The notes beneath the pieces were generated by a model that saw only the letters and a program-made list of their open reading frames with translations, was not told the origin of the DNA and searched no databases. A stretch of 64,000 nt of DNA from Pseudomonas cavernae (GTDB lineage: Bacteria; Pseudomonadota; Gammaproteobacteria; Pseudomonadales; Pseudomonadaceae). Below, piece by piece: positions 1-11,827 of the stretch. How positions within the stretch are numbered: the first letter of the stretch is position 1; the number at the start of each line of letters is the position of its first letter. The stretch covers positions 3,224,001 through 3,288,000 of the forward strand of contig NZ_CP032419.1 of the NCBI RefSeq assembly GCF_003595175.1, read 5' to 3'. Made by a program: the position numbers and the translations under genes.

Positions 1-686
1 ACCAGCGCGGCGACATCCTCAACCGTACCCACCCGCCCGGCGGGATGCTGGGCATGATCCTGATCGCCGAGCGGATCAGCACGACGCTCGGCAGGGTCGC
101 GGGTATCGATCCAGCCAGGGCTGACGGCGTTGACCCGGATATCCGGCCCCAGGCTGAGCGCCAACGCATGGGTCAACGCCAGTAGGCCACCCTTGCTCGC
201 CGCATAGGCCTCGCTATTCGGCTCAGATTGATGCGCGCGAGTCGAGCAGAGATTGATGATCGCCCCGGCATGCGCACGCAGATAAGGTGCGCAATATTTG
301 GCCAGCAACATGGGGCCGGTCAGGTTGACCGCCAATACACGTTGCCAGCGGTTGAGCTCGAGGCTTTCCAGCGGCGGATTATGCGCATCAGCAATGGCTG
401 CGTTATTGATCAACGCATCGAGACGACCGAACTGGCCGAGCACCTCGGCGATGCCGACCACCACCTGGCTTTCCTGGGCGACATCCATAGCGATAAACCA
501 GGCATTGTCGCCCAGCACCTTTGCCACCTTGGAGCCGCGCTCCCGATCATTATCGGCAATGACAACTTGCCAGCCCTCGACGATCAACCAGGCGGCGATG
601 CCCAGACCGATCCCGCGCGCCGCTCCGGTGACCAAGGCCACCTTGCCATTGTTCGGGGCGGAGTCTTCCGTCGACCAGTCGATCAC
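1..686 (-). CDS. Short-chain dehydrogenase/reductase (SDR), 3' end cut by window edge
   Basis: Partial gene, about 228 residues visible, missing its C-terminus off the left edge. It is a classical NAD(P)-dependent SDR oxidoreductase with a cytoplasmic Rossmann fold. Reading the minus strand shows the cofactor motif TGAARGIG near residues 20-27, the NNAA motif (ALINNAA), a catalytic Ser in INLCST and the YxxxK catalytic pair in EAYAASKGG. The start is taken as GTG at 686 because it overlaps the metZ stop (GTGA), which implies translational coupling. The substrate cannot be deduced. PAO1 has an unassigned SDR directly after metZ, which fits the position. Confidence 0.85.
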   Translation of the reverse strand, partial: MIDWSTEDSAPNNGKVALVTGAARGIGLGIAAWLIVEGWQVVIADNDRERGSKVAKVLGDNAWFIAMDVAQESQVVVGIAEVLGQFGRLDALINNAAIADAHNPPLESLELNRWQRVLAVNLTGPMLLAKYCAPYLRAHAGAIINLCSTRAHQSEPNSEAYAASKGGLLALTHALALSLGPDIRVNAVSPGWIDTRDPAERRADPLGDQDHAQHPAGRVGTVEDVAAL

Positions 687-1894
687 AACGCCGCCAAGCC
701 TCGTGCCAGGTCGGCCTTGATATCAGCGACTTCTTCCAACCCCACAGCGACACGCACCAGATTATCGGCAATACCGGCCTGCGCCCGCTCTGCCGGAGTC
801 AGGCGCCCATGGGACGTGGTAGCCGGATGGGCAATGGTGGTCTTGGTATCACCGAGATTGGTAGTGATGGAAATCATCCGGGTCGCATCAATGAAGCGCC
901 AAGCGCCCTGCTTACCGCCCTTGACCTCGAAGCTGACCACCGCACCGAAACCAGTCTGCTGCCGTTTGGCCAACTCATGCTGGGGATGGCTAGGCAGACC
1001 TGCGTAGTAAACCTTCTCGATGCCCGGCTGCTGCTCCAACCACTCGGCCAATGCCTGTGCACCGGCACTGTGAGCCTGCATACGGATACGCAGCGTTTCC
1101 AACCCTTTGAGGAACACCCAGGCATTGAAGGGGCTCAATGTCGGCCCGGCGGTACGCAGAAAACCGACCACTTCTTGCATCTGCGCTTTACGCCCCGCCA
1201 CTACGCCACCCAAGCAACGACCTTGACCGTCGATGTATTTGGTCGCCGAGTGAATGATGATGTCCGCTCCCAGCTTGAGCGGCTGCTGCAATGCCGGGGT
1301 GCAGAAGCAGTTGTCGACGGCCAGCAGCGCACCGTTGGCATGGGCGACTTCGGCCAGGGCGGCGATATCGACCAGCTCGGCCAGCGGGTTGGACGGTGAC
1401 TCGACAAAAAACAGCTTGGTGTTTGGCTTGCAGGCCGCCTGCCAACCTGCGACATCGGCCAGCGGGGGGTAATCCACCTGGATGCCGAAGCGCTTGAGGT
1501 ACTTCTCGAACAAGCTGATGGTCGAGCCGAACACGCTGCGCGACACCAACACATGGTCGCCGGCACTGCACAGCGCCATCACCATGGCGAGAATGGCAGA
1601 CATGCCGGAAGCGGTCGCTACCGCCTGCTCGGCCCCTTCGAGGGCGGCGATGCGCTCCTCGAAGGCACGCACGGTCGGGTTGGTGTAGCGCGAATAGACG
1701 TTGCCCGGCACTTCGCCGGCAAACCGCGCCGCAGCATCGGCGGCGGTGCGGAACACGTAGCTGGAGGTGAAGAACAGCGGCTCACCATGCTCGCCCTCCG
1801 GCGTGCGCAGCTGTCCGGCGCGTACCGCCAAGGTGTCGAAAGCCGCGCCTTCGAGGTCGCTGTCCAGCCGTCCGGCATCCCAATCCTGACTCAT
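683..1894 (-). CDS. metZ: O-succinylhomoserine sulfhydrylase
   Basis: 403 aa, full length for the family. MetZ is a cytoplasmic PLP enzyme of the Cys/Met metabolism family that makes homocysteine directly from O-succinylhomoserine and sulfide in methionine biosynthesis. Visible marks are the N-terminal FDTLAVRAG segment, the PLP-lysine motif [12 protein letters not shown] and the C-terminal [15 protein letters not shown] region typical of this family. The start ATG follows a strong GGAGGG site. The gene lies 12 bp after purF and overlaps the following SDR gene by four bases, so purF-metZ-SDR probably share a transcript. A cystathionine gamma-synthase is the alternative, but the neighbourhood matches Pseudomonas metZ. 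Confidence 0.95.
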   Translation of the reverse strand: MSQDWDAGRLDSDLEGAAFDTLAVRAGQLRTPEGEHGEPLFFTSSYVFRTAADAAARFAGEVPGNVYSRYTNPTVRAFEERIAALEGAEQAVATASGMSAILAMVMALCSAGDHVLVSRSVFGSTISLFEKYLKRFGIQVDYPPLADVAGWQAACKPNTKLFFVESPSNPLAELVDIAALAEVAHANGALLAVDNCFCTPALQQPLKLGADIIIHSATKYIDGQGRCLGGVVAGRKAQMQEVVGFLRTAGPTLSPFNAWVFLKGLETLRIRMQAHSAGAQALAEWLEQQPGIEKVYYAGLPSHPQHELAKRQQTGFGAVVSFEVKGGKQGAWRFIDATRMISITTNLGDTKTTIAHPATTSHGRLTPAERAQAGIADNLVRVAVGLEEVADIKADLARGLAAL

Positions 1895-1906
1895 GTCGCG
1901 CCCTCC

Positions 1907-3412
<1,506 letters not shown>

Positions 3413-3499
3413 GTGACGCTACCCCTGCTATGAGTTCAGGCTAATTCCGAGCACGCGTCTCGACGATCAAGGCGAGAAGCATGCCCCTAAAACGACAGT

Positions 3500-4012
3500 T
3501 CAGCTGGGTGAGCCGAAACTACCCGCGAGCCACTGACCGACGAACCCCAGAATCAGGTTCTTCGACCAATCAGCGACCATTAAGAAATGCGGCAGCAGAC
3601 TCGACTGCTGCCACCAAGGATCTTGCTGTACCGGCGCCAGGCTGAGCAGCCCAACCACGACCACCACCAAGAGCGCGCCACGGGCGGCACCAAACACCAT
3701 GCCCAGCACACGATCGGTACCATCCAGGCCGGTGACGCGGATCAGTTCGCCGATGAGAAAGTTGACCAAGGCGCCGACCAGCAAGGTCACCACGAATAGC
3801 AGCGCACAGGCCGCGATCACACGTGCTGACGGGGTATCGATGAATTCGGTGAGATGTTGCGCGAGCGCGCCGCCGAACATCCAGGCGACGACCCCGGCGA
3901 TGATCCAGGTGACCAGCGACAGCGCTTCTTTAACGAAGCCCCGTTTCAAACTGATCAAACTGGAAACCACGATGACGGCGATAATCGCCCAATCGACCCA
4001 GGTAAATGCCAC
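3500..4012 (-). CDS. cvpA: CvpA family inner-membrane protein
   Basis: 170 aa. CvpA proteins are small integral inner-membrane proteins named for colicin V production; their cellular role is still unclear. Four hydrophobic segments can be seen, at about residues 5-22, 32-52, 66-90 and 104-126, after the N-terminal signature FTWVDWAII, with RGFVKEALSLVTW in the first loop. The start is GTG, and the ribosome site ahead of it is weak. It lies between the SPOR-domain gene and purF, as in most gammaproteobacteria. Confidence 0.95.
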   Translation of the reverse strand: MAFTWVDWAIIAVIVVSSLISLKRGFVKEALSLVTWIIAGVVAWMFGGALAQHLTEFIDTPSARVIAACALLFVVTLLVGALVNFLIGELIRVTGLDGTDRVLGMVFGAARGALLVVVVVGLLSLAPVQQDPWWQQSSLLPHFLMVADWSKNLILGFVGQWLAGSFGSPS

Positions 4013-4116
4013 GGCGCAGTCTACAAACGGAAAAGGCGCTGCATTTTAGCAGACCCCTCCCCCCGGGGTAAGCCGCGGATTAGCCAGCCCCTGATTAATT
4101 GCGCCTATCGTGGGTT

Positions 4117-4749
4117 TTAGCTGTTTTCCGGCTGGAAGCGGACGATGAAACCGTTGAGCTTCTGCTGCCGATTGAGCTGATCACGCAGGCGATCGGCCTC
4201 GGCACGCTCGATCAGCGGCCCGACAAACACCCGGTTCATGCCATCCACGCTGCGGATGTAGGCGTTGTAGCCCTGGCTGCGCAGGGTTTTCTGCAAACTT
4301 TCAGCACTGGCGCGACTGGACAGGCTGGCCAGTTGGATCGACCAGCTGACCGGCAGGCTATTGGCGTCCAAGCGGCTCGCCGGGGCTTGCGCTGGCTGTG
4401 CGGCCGGTTTTTTTGCGACTGCCGGAGGGCTAGGCGCGGTGACCGGCGCAGGCGCTTGGCTAACGGTCGGAGCGGGCGGCGCTTCGAGCAATGCACCGCC
4501 GGCTTCGGCGGTAGCGTCGCCTGCGGGATCGGCGGGCACCGGCTCATCCGGCAGCGGCTGCGGCACGGCAACCGGCTCCACCTTGACCTGCGGCATCGCG
4601 GGGGCTTGCGGCATGCTGGGGGCATCCACCGCCAAGCGCCGCGATTCGTCTTCGCGCGACAGCAGCATCGGCAGGAAGATCACCGCCAAGGCCACCAGCA
4701 CCAGCGCGCCGACTATGCGTTGCTTGAGCCTTTTATCCAGCAAAGCCAT
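4117..4749 (-). CDS. SPOR-domain cell-division protein (DedD-like)
   Basis: 210 aa. It has a short cytoplasmic N-terminus, one membrane segment (about residues 12-28, IVGALVLVALAVIFLPML), a long Pro/Ala-rich periplasmic linker and a C-terminal SPOR domain at about residues 130-208. SPOR domains bind denuded septal glycan, and DedD assists septal peptidoglycan synthesis in E. coli. The domain starts at WSIQLASLSSRASAESLQ and ends with FIVRFQPENS. Its first 17 bases overlap the end of folC, so the two are probably cotranslated. The low-complexity linker makes the N-terminal half poorly comparable between species. Confidence 0.9.
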   Translation of the reverse strand: MALLDKRLKQRIVGALVLVALAVIFLPMLLSREDESRRLAVDAPSMPQAPAMPQVKVEPVAVPQPLPDEPVPADPAGDATAEAGGALLEAPPAPTVSQAPAPVTAPSPPAVAKKPAAQPAQAPASRLDANSLPVSWSIQLASLSSRASAESLQKTLRSQGYNAYIRSVDGMNRVFVGPLIERAEADRLRDQLNRQQKLNGFIVRFQPENS

Positions 4750-6040
4750 CCTGCACTTCTCCTATGGAATGGCGGGCCAGCCACTCCAAGGCCTCGGCCA
4801 CGCAATAAAAAGAACCGAACAGCATAATCTCATCGCCTGCCGAGGCGCGCGCACATTGCCCCTCGAGCGCCGCAGCCACATCGCTATACGCGGTGACACT
4901 GGCACCCAGGTTGAGTAATGCGGCCTCCAACTCGGCTGCCGGACGGGTGCGCGGCGTCGGCAGCGGCGCCACCGCCCAATCCTGCACCAGACCCAGCAAG
5001 GGTGCCAGCACCCCGTCCAAGTCCTTATCCGCCAATAAACCAAATACTGCCAGACGCTTGCCTGACATTGGCCGGCTTGCCAAGCGACCCGCCAGATAAG
5101 CAGCTGCATGGGGATTATGCCCAACATCCAGCCATAACGTCAGGGGCTTGCCGTGCCAATTCAATGCCCGGCGCTCCAAGCGCCCGCTCACTCGCGTGCT
5201 CGCTAGCGCGGCAGTAATTTGTTCGGCCTGCCAGGGAAGCTCTAGCAAGGCGTAAGCCTGCAAGGCCAGCGCGGCGTTTTCCATAGGCAGATCCAGCAAC
5301 GGCAACCCATGCAGCTCCAACAACTCGCCATGCCGAGAATGACCGTACCAGTGCCAGGCCTGATCAGTAATCGCCAGGTCGTAATCGCGCCCACGCAGGA
5401 AGAACGGAGCCGACAAGGCCTTCACCTGCTCAAGCAAGGGCTGCGGAGGATCGAGATCGCCGCACAGCGCCGGGCGGCCGGCCCGCAAAATGCCAGCCTT
5501 TTCGGCAGCCACGGACTCGCGGGTATCCCCCAGCCACTCCGCATGATCCAGGCCGATAGTGGTAATTAGCGCCAAATCCGCATCGATCAGATTGACTGCA
5601 TCCAAGCGCCCACCAAGGCCGACCTCCAGCACAACAGCATCTAGACCCGCGCGCTCGAACAGCCAGAACGCCGCCAGGGTGCCCATCTCGAAATAGGTCA
5701 AGGTGATGTCGCCACGCACGGCTTCGACTGCGGCGAATGCTTCGCAGAGTGCACCATCGCTGGCCTCTTGCCCCTCAATCAACACGCGCTCGTTGTAACG
5801 CAGCAGATGGGGAGAGCTATACACGCCAACCTTGAGTCCTTGCTGACGCAGCAGGCTGGCGAGAAAGGCGCAAGTGGAACCCTTGCCGTTGGTGCCGGTA
5901 ACCGTGACTACCCGTTCAGCAGGCTTGCCGAGGCCGAGACGCTGCGCCACTTCACGCGAGCGCTCCAGCCCCATGTCGATGGCAGACGGATGGAGCCGCT
6001 CAAGGTAAGCAAGCCAATCGGCGAGGGTCTTCCCGGTCAT
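4733..6040 (-). CDS. folC: Bifunctional folylpolyglutamate/dihydrofolate synthase
   Basis: 435 aa, typical length. FolC adds L-glutamate to dihydropteroate to form dihydrofolate and then extends the polyglutamate tail of folates, using ATP in the cytoplasm. The Mur-ligase type P-loop [15 protein letters not shown] lies near residues 45-59, and the [15 protein letters not shown] motif around residue 140 is diagnostic. The C-terminal ligase domain carries [11 protein letters not shown]. Its ATG overlaps the accD stop (ATGA), and its 3' end overlaps the SPOR-domain gene by 17 bp, giving a coupled accD-folC-dedD run. Confidence 0.97.
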   Translation of the reverse strand: MTGKTLADWLAYLERLHPSAIDMGLERSREVAQRLGLGKPAERVVTVTGTNGKGSTCAFLASLLRQQGLKVGVYSSPHLLRYNERVLIEGQEASDGALCEAFAAVEAVRGDITLTYFEMGTLAAFWLFERAGLDAVVLEVGLGGRLDAVNLIDADLALITTIGLDHAEWLGDTRESVAAEKAGILRAGRPALCGDLDPPQPLLEQVKALSAPFFLRGRDYDLAITDQAWHWYGHSRHGELLELHGLPLLDLPMENAALALQAYALLELPWQAEQITAALASTRVSGRLERRALNWHGKPLTLWLDVGHNPHAAAYLAGRLASRPMSGKRLAVFGLLADKDLDGVLAPLLGLVQDWAVAPLPTPRTRPAAELEAALLNLGASVTAYSDVAAALEGQCARASAGDEIMLFGSFYCVAEALEWLARHSIGEVQDGFAG

Positions 6041-6924
6041 GCGCTGGCGGTTGCCGCAGCGACCGGGGCGGGCAGATTCATCAATTGCGCAAGCAGCTTA
6101 GCCAGACGCGGGCGCAGCTCATTGCGGTGAATGATCAGATCGATCGCGCCATGCTCCAGCAGGAATTCACTGCGCTGGAAGCCCTCGGGCAGCTTCTCCC
6201 GCACGGTTTGCTCGATCACCCGCGGACCGGCAAAGCCCACCAACGCCTTAGGCTCAGCGACGATCACATCGCCGAGCATGGCCAAGCTGGCGGAAACGCC
6301 GCCATACACCGGATCGGTCAACACGGAAATAAAGGGCACCCCCTCCTCGCGCAAGCGTGCGAGGACCGCCGAGGTCTTCGCCATTTGCATCAGGGAGATC
6401 AATGCTTCCTGCATGCGCGCACCGCCGGAAGCGGAAAAACAAACCAGCGGGCAACGCCGTTCCAAGGCCGCATTCGCGGCGCGAACGAAACGTTCACCGA
6501 CGATCGCCCCCATGGATCCGCCCATGAACTCGAACGCAAAGGCGCAAGCCACCACCGGCATGCCTTCCAAGGCTCCACGCATGGCTACCAGCGCATCCTT
6601 CTCGCCGGTCTGCTTCTGAGCTGCAGTCAGGCGGTCCTTGTACTTCTTGCTATCACGGAATTTCAGCCTATCGACAGGCTCCAATTCAGCACCAAGCTCT
6701 TCACGCCCCTCGCCATCGAGGAAGAGATTCAAGCGCGCACGTGCGCCGATACGCATGTGGTAATTGCACTTCGGACAAACGTCTAGCGTCTTTTCGAGTT
6801 CCGGCTTATAGAGCACCGCATCGCAGGATGGGCATTTATGCCAGAGCCCTTCGGGTACCGAGCTTTTCTTTACCTCAGAACGCATGATCGAGGGGATCAG
6901 CTTGTCTACCAGCCAGTTACTCAT
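6037..6924 (-). CDS. accD: Acetyl-CoA carboxylase carboxyltransferase subunit beta
   Basis: 295 aa from the chosen start. AccD pairs with AccA to transfer the carboxyl group from biotin to acetyl-CoA, giving malonyl-CoA for fatty acid synthesis. It has an N-terminal four-cysteine zinc ribbon ([11 protein letters not shown] and [10 protein letters not shown], about residues 29-53) and the carboxyltransferase motif [14 protein letters not shown]. The frame is open 25 codons further upstream, but the ATG at 6924 gives the conserved N-terminus MSNWLVDKL and is preceded by TGGAGA at good spacing. The stop overlaps the folC start by four bases. Confidence 0.97.
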   Translation of the reverse strand: MSNWLVDKLIPSIMRSEVKKSSVPEGLWHKCPSCDAVLYKPELEKTLDVCPKCNYHMRIGARARLNLFLDGEGREELGAELEPVDRLKFRDSKKYKDRLTAAQKQTGEKDALVAMRGALEGMPVVACAFAFEFMGGSMGAIVGERFVRAANAALERRCPLVCFSASGGARMQEALISLMQMAKTSAVLARLREEGVPFISVLTDPVYGGVSASLAMLGDVIVAEPKALVGFAGPRVIEQTVREKLPEGFQRSEFLLEHGAIDLIIHRNELRPRLAKLLAQLMNLPAPVAAATASA

Positions 6925-7241
6925 GCTCTTAGTTCTCCAAAGCTGTTGGCCCGGACGTACTGACGGCCTCTTGCCGCACACATTCTCGAGCGAATTCACG
7001 ATTGTCGCAGGGCTAAAACCAGCCGCTCGCCCTCTAGCGAACTAGCGCCGCCCAGATCCGTGAGCACCGTAGCGGGTGCCACCGACGCGCTCGCTATCTT
7101 TCAATTCTGAGTCAACCGGGCGCCTGACGAACGTGCTCTTACAACAGTCCACAGCGCCCGGGCTTTCTACCGCTATAGCTGCACGCTAATGGACGGCCAC
7201 GGCTCGCTGCCCGTCACAAAGAGCAGCGCTAAACCTCAGTG
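6925..7241. other. Gene-free interval between trpF and accD (317 bp)
   Basis: No coding region with convincing codon structure is seen on either strand. It must hold the accD promoter on the minus strand, with the accD ribosome site TGGAGA just inside its left end, but I see no clear -35/-10 pair. A weak six-base-pair hairpin (CGCTGC/GCAGCG) directly after the trpF stop has no following T-run and is not a convincing terminator. Confidence 0.5.
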
Positions 7242-7856
7242 CTATCTCAACTCACGGAGGAAGGCGCGAATCTTTTCGGCATCCTTAATGCCCTTGCTCG
7301 CCTCGACCCCACCACTGACATCTACCGCATAGGGTCGCACCTGCGCGACTGCGGCACGGACATTCGCGGGATTCAAGCCACCAGCAAGAATGATCGGCCG
7401 GCCCAGATCATGGGGCACCAATGACCAGTCGAAAGCCTCGCCCGTGCCGCCTGGCACCCCCAGCACGTAGGTATCGAGCAAGATGCCAGAGGCTTGGGGG
7501 TATAAGGCCGCCTGGGCGGCAATCTCGTCACCAGCCTTGACACGCAGCGCCTTGATATAGGGGCGGTGATAGCCGTCGCAGTCTGCAGCTGTTTCGTCGC
7601 CGTGAAACTGCAGCAGATCCAGTGGCACCGCTTCGAGAATCTCATTCAGCTCACAGCGGCTGGCGTTAACGAAAAGGCCGACCGTGGTCACGAAGGGCGG
7701 TAACGCGGCAATGATTGCCCGTGCCTGCTGAACAGTTACTGCCCGCGGGCTTTTATCGTAGAACACCAGACCAATGGCATCAGCGCCCGCATCAGCGGCG
7801 GCCAAAGCATCCTCAACGCGGGTAATTCCACAGATTTTGCAGCGAACGACGGACAA
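7242..7856 (-). CDS. trpF: Phosphoribosylanthranilate isomerase
   Basis: 204 aa, a complete single-domain TIM barrel. TrpF performs the Amadori rearrangement of phosphoribosylanthranilate in tryptophan synthesis. The catalytic Cys is in the N-terminal CKICGIT motif, and the general acid Asp is in [16 protein letters not shown]. The C-terminal phosphate-binding segment [16 protein letters not shown] is intact. The start is a TTG at 7856 with AAAGGTG upstream; no in-frame ATG or GTG would keep the conserved KICGI segment. It stands alone, away from other trp genes, as is usual in Pseudomonas, downstream of truA. Confidence 0.96.
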   Translation of the reverse strand: MSVVRCKICGITRVEDALAAADAGADAIGLVFYDKSPRAVTVQQARAIIAALPPFVTTVGLFVNASRCELNEILEAVPLDLLQFHGDETAADCDGYHRPYIKALRVKAGDEIAAQAALYPQASGILLDTYVLGVPGGTGEAFDWSLVPHDLGRPIILAGGLNPANVRAAVAQVRPYAVDVSGGVEASKGIKDAEKIRAFLRELR

Positions 7857-7904
7857 GTTGCGGCACCTTTGAAGGAATAGCTGTGGATGTTAGCAAACAC
7901 CTAT

Positions 7905-8771
7905 TTAGCCGTCAGCCACGCACTCCGGCAAGGCCGATAGGAAGTGCGGGCCGATATAGCGCTGCGGCAGCATGAACTCATCCGGATACTCGACCTGCAC
8001 CAGATACAATCCATACGGGTGTGCTGTGACCCCACCCTCGCGCCGATCACGCCCATCCAGCACCTCCTTGGCCCAGGTGGCAGGCTGCTCGCCTGCACCA
8101 ATCGTCATCAGCACTCCGGCGATATTGCGCACCATGTGGTGAAGAAAGGCAGTGGCACGGATGTCCAGCACAATCATCTTCCCGTACTGAATCACCTGCA
8201 AATGATGGACATGCTTGATCGGCGATTTCGCCTGGCACTGCGTAGCACGGAAAGCACTGAAATCATGGGTACCCACTAGCCACTGGCTCGCCTCACGCAT
8301 GCGCTCGACATCCAGCGACCGATGATTCCAAGTGACCTCCTCACTCAGATGCGCCGGGCGGATCTGATCGTTATAAATCACATAACGATAACGACGCGCG
8401 ACAGCCTTGAAGCGGGCGTGGAAGTGCGCCGGCATGACCTGCGCCCAGGTGACGCTAATATCTCGCGGCAAGTTGGCATTCGCCCCCATCACCCAGGCAT
8501 TGAGTGGGCGCTGCGCCTGAGTGTCGAAATGCACCACCTGACCACTGGCATGCACACCGGCATCGGTCCGTCCCGCACATACCACTGCGACCGGCGCAGC
8601 CGCCACAGTCGAAAGCGCCTCTTCCAAGGTTTGCTGCACCGAGCGCACATCAAACGCCTGACGCTGCCAGCCGCGATAGCGCGAACCTTTGTATTCAACG
8701 CCGAGGGCAATTCTGGAAAAGCCAACGGCAGCCATTTCGGCTGCCGCTGTTGGTATTACTGGATCAGACAT
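7905..8771 (-). CDS. truA: tRNA pseudouridine(38-40) synthase TruA
   Basis: 288 aa. TruA isomerises uridines 38-40 in the anticodon stem-loop of tRNAs. The catalytic Asp is in CAGRTDAGVHASGQVVHFD near residue 70. Other family blocks are RRYRYVIYNDQIRPA and FLHHMVRNIAGVLM. A short, poorly conserved N-terminal tail of about 18 residues precedes the LGVEYKGSRYRGWQRQ core. The ATG lies four bases after the fimV stop, so truA is probably transcribed with fimV, and trpF follows 48 bp downstream. Confidence 0.97.
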   Translation of the reverse strand: MSDPVIPTAAAEMAAVGFSRIALGVEYKGSRYRGWQRQAFDVRSVQQTLEEALSTVAAAPVAVVCAGRTDAGVHASGQVVHFDTQAQRPLNAWVMGANANLPRDISVTWAQVMPAHFHARFKAVARRYRYVIYNDQIRPAHLSEEVTWNHRSLDVERMREASQWLVGTHDFSAFRATQCQAKSPIKHVHHLQVIQYGKMIVLDIRATAFLHHMVRNIAGVLMTIGAGEQPATWAKEVLDGRDRREGGVTAHPYGLYLVQVEYPDEFMLPQRYIGPHFLSALPECVADG

Positions 8772-8775
8772 AGAT

Positions 8776-11676
8776 CTATGCGAGACGAGCGATCAACTCG
8801 CGCGCTTCCTGTTGCTGGCCATCGTTACCCTCCTTGATTACCTCATCAAGGATATCTCGCGCCCCCTCGGCATCGCCCATGTCGATATAGGCGCGCGCCA
8901 GATCCAGCTTGGTAGCCGTCTCATCTGTGCCGGAGAGGAAATCAAAGTCGTCCTCGGCGCCCAAATCGGCGGTGGGGGCAGTAGCGACAAGCGGCCCAGC
9001 AAGTTCATCAAACTCTACTGACGACTGCACCGCCTCCGCTTCAGAGTTTAACTGATCAAGCTCGGCACTCACTTCTTCAAGTTGGGCGGCAAAGCTGTTG
9101 CTGTCGGCAGCAGGCGCCGGCAGAGTTTCAGCATCCAGGGACAGGTCAAAGTCTGCCAGCAACTCAAGATCGACAGCCGATACTTCTTCTGGCAAATCTA
9201 GGCGCAGCTCGGCCACCCCTTCAGCAGTCGTGCCAGAGGACAATTCATCCTCCAATCCCAGCAGGAAATCGTCTTCTGCCGCAGCGGACTTAGTCTCTTC
9301 ATCGAGATCCAGGTTGAAATCGACCAGATCACCGGTCAACTCCCCGCCAGCGACAGGAGCATCACCATCCAGGCTCAGATCGAACTCTAGCTCGCCAATA
9401 CCCTCTGCCAGCTCAGGTGAAGACAGGTTAAGTTCGCTCTCCAGATCGAAATCGACCAGCGATTCCTCATTCGCTGCAGGGGACGCCTCGCGATCAAACT
9501 CAGCTTCCAGATCATCCAGACTGAGATCGAAGCCGTCATCCTGCCCCTGCGGTTGTTCCTCGAGTTCATCATCCAGGGCCAAATCGTCCAGACTGAAGCT
9601 ATCTACCTCATCGGCTGGCGCTGCGCTGACCGCACCCAGCATGCTCGCGGCAGCGATAGCGGCCATGGCCGGATACCTGGATTTAAGCTGATCGACCTCG
9701 GCGCTCACGCCACCGATTTCTCGCAGCTCGCTCTCCTGACGGGCGAACCCTTCACGATCACCCAACTCGGCCTGAACCTCCATCAGCTTCAAACGCAGAT
9801 CACTGCGCTGCGGCTCATCATTGATGGCATTTTGCAGCAGCTCGGCAGCCTGGTTGAACCGGCCATAGGCAATATAGATATCCGCCTCGCCGAGCACATC
9901 GCTGGTCTGCGCTGTCACACGCTCTTCCACAGGGTGTGCTGCAGCCACTTCGGCCGATTCGAGCCCCTCGAAACTCGAGTCTGGCAAGTCGTTTTCAGCA
10001 CCAAAGGGGTCATCCCCCTCCTGAGCCGCCAGGCTGCTATGCAGCTCGCTCTCCTTCAGGGCGTTCCGCCGCGACAGCACCATCAAACCGACAAGCAACG
10101 CCAGCAAGGCACCGCCACCCACCAGCCCAAGCAGCATGGGGTTAGCCAGCAAATCTTCAAGCAAACCGGTCGCCTGCGCTTGCTCTACCGGCGCATCTGC
10201 CGAGGTCTTCTCGGCGGGGATCGGTGTAGCCACCTTCTCGGCAGGCGCGGCCGGCTCGGCCGGAGTGGCGGACTGATCGGCCGGCACCTGAGCGTCTACC
10301 TGAGGTGCAGCCTCGGGCTTGGCAGCAGGCTCTTCGCTGTAATTGTAGTCCGGGGCGGCGGCCGCATCGACGGCCGGGGCGGTCGCTTGTGGTGCAGCGG
10401 GAGCAGGCGCCGGGGCTGCATCAGCGGCTCCAGCAGGCGCAGTGGTGACTGCAGCAGTCTGCTCGGCAGCGGTCACCGGGGCAGCGGCAACTGCGGCTGC
10501 AGTTTCTTTCGTAGCCTTGTTCTTCTCAGCCAGATCAGCCTGCAACTTGGCCAACTGGTCGTCTTTCAGCTGAATCAAACGCTGCAGCTTGTCCAACTGG
10601 CTCTGCAGATCAGTCATGCGCCCTTTCAGCTCATCGTTTTCACGGCGAGTGGAATCGAGGCTTTCCTTGGTCACAGCCAGTTTGTCGCTCAACACCTTGC
10701 TGTCAGCGCCAGCGCCTTTGTCGCTGCCGGCGGCGGCTTTACCTGCCTCAGCAGAAACCAACTTCAGGCTATCCGTGGTCTCGGCCTTGGCCGGAGCTGC
10801 ACCCGCGGCGGTGCGCTTGGTGGCATCCAGCTGGCGGGCACCCGCAGCCAGACTGCGCCCCTCTCGCCAAGCCGTATTTTGCTCGGCCACTTGAGCGATG
10901 GCCTCACTTTGCGAGCGACTCTTGATCTGCTGTTCATTTGGCAGGCGCAGAACCTGACCGCTCTTCAGACGGTTGATGTTGCCGCCGACGAAAGCGTCCG
11001 GATTGAGCTCCTGAATCGCCAACATAGTCTGGTGTACCGAGCCAGCGACGCGGGACCGCTCGGCAATCTCCCAGAGCGTATCGCTGCCGGTTGTCTTGTA
11101 TTGGTTACCATCCAGTTTGCTGGCACTTGCCGGTACTGGAGCAGGTGCTGCGGGACGAACTACCGGCGCACTAACAACCGGCGTAATCGGACTAGGGGCA
11201 GGGACGGCCGAAGGACGAGGTGTTGGAGCAGCCACCGGCAGTTGCGGCGCTGCTGCGGCGGCAGTTTGCGGCGAATAAAGCGGTGGATCCAGCAGCAAGG
11301 TGTATTCGCGCAGCAGGCGACCGTTGGGCCATAGCACTTCCACCAAGAAGTTCAGATAGGGTTCGCGTACCGGCTTACTGGAGGTCACGCGAATAACGCT
11401 TCTGCCGTTGGGCTTCAGGACAGGCGTGAACTTGAGATCGGTGAGGAAGTACTGGCGATCGACACCAGCTTTATTGAACTCTTCAGGAGAAGCCAGGGTT
11501 GGGATCACCTCGTTGGAGGCTAGATCGCGTACCTCGAGCAAATCAATCTCTGCCACCAATGGTTGATTCAGCGCAGACTTGAGAGTCACCTCCCCTAGCC
11601 CCAACGCATGCGCCATCCCGGAGGTCAGCGCCGAAGCAGCCGCGATTGCCAGTACCAGTTTGCGTACCCGAACCAT
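8776..11676 (-). CDS. fimV: FimV, peptidoglycan-binding polar hub protein
   Basis: 966 aa. FimV is an inner-membrane protein needed for type IV pilus assembly, polar localisation and cAMP signalling in Pseudomonas. It has a signal peptide (residues 1-24, cut near AHA), a conserved periplasmic N-terminal domain (about 25-130), a Pro/Ala linker, a LysM domain (about 191-247) and a coiled coil (about 350-410). A second Ala/Pro-rich stretch, one membrane helix (about 510-540), a very acidic cytoplasmic region rich in DLD/DLE motifs and a C-terminal TPR-like cap (TKLDLARAYIDMGD) follow. The open frame extends 44 codons upstream, but the ATG at 11676 has AAGGGA and starts the signal peptide. It is slightly longer than PAO1 FimV. 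Confidence 0.96.
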   Translation of the reverse strand: MVRVRKLVLAIAAASALTSGMAHALGLGEVTLKSALNQPLVAEIDLLEVRDLASNEVIPTLASPEEFNKAGVDRQYFLTDLKFTPVLKPNGRSVIRVTSSKPVREPYLNFLVEVLWPNGRLLREYTLLLDPPLYSPQTAAAAAPQLPVAAPTPRPSAVPAPSPITPVVSAPVVRPAAPAPVPASASKLDGNQYKTTGSDTLWEIAERSRVAGSVHQTMLAIQELNPDAFVGGNINRLKSGQVLRLPNEQQIKSRSQSEAIAQVAEQNTAWREGRSLAAGARQLDATKRTAAGAAPAKAETTDSLKLVSAEAGKAAAGSDKGAGADSKVLSDKLAVTKESLDSTRRENDELKGRMTDLQSQLDKLQRLIQLKDDQLAKLQADLAEKNKATKETAAAVAAAPVTAAEQTAAVTTAPAGAADAAPAPAPAAPQATAPAVDAAAAPDYNYSEEPAAKPEAAPQVDAQVPADQSATPAEPAAPAEKVATPIPAEKTSADAPVEQAQATGLLEDLLANPMLLGLVGGGALLALLVGLMVLSRRNALKESELHSSLAAQEGDDPFGAENDLPDSSFEGLESAEVAAAHPVEERVTAQTSDVLGEADIYIAYGRFNQAAELLQNAINDEPQRSDLRLKLMEVQAELGDREGFARQESELREIGGVSAEVDQLKSRYPAMAAIAAASMLGAVSAAPADEVDSFSLDDLALDDELEEQPQGQDDGFDLSLDDLEAEFDREASPAANEESLVDFDLESELNLSSPELAEGIGELEFDLSLDGDAPVAGGELTGDLVDFNLDLDEETKSAAAEDDFLLGLEDELSSGTTAEGVAELRLDLPEEVSAVDLELLADFDLSLDAETLPAPAADSNSFAAQLEEVSAELDQLNSEAEAVQSSVEFDELAGPLVATAPTADLGAEDDFDFLSGTDETATKLDLARAYIDMGDAEGARDILDEVIKEGNDGQQQEARELIARLA

Positions 11677-11827
11677 AGCGTTATCCCTTGTTTTATCTTT
11701 TTTTCTCGACGGGCGAGATGGTCTTAGTTGCTGCCTGCTTCCGCCTTGCGACGGCTCCCCACCAGCAATCCGCTCGGCCAGTATTGCCAAGCTAGAATAT
11801 TTCTTCAAATCTCTTGGTAAGTATCTT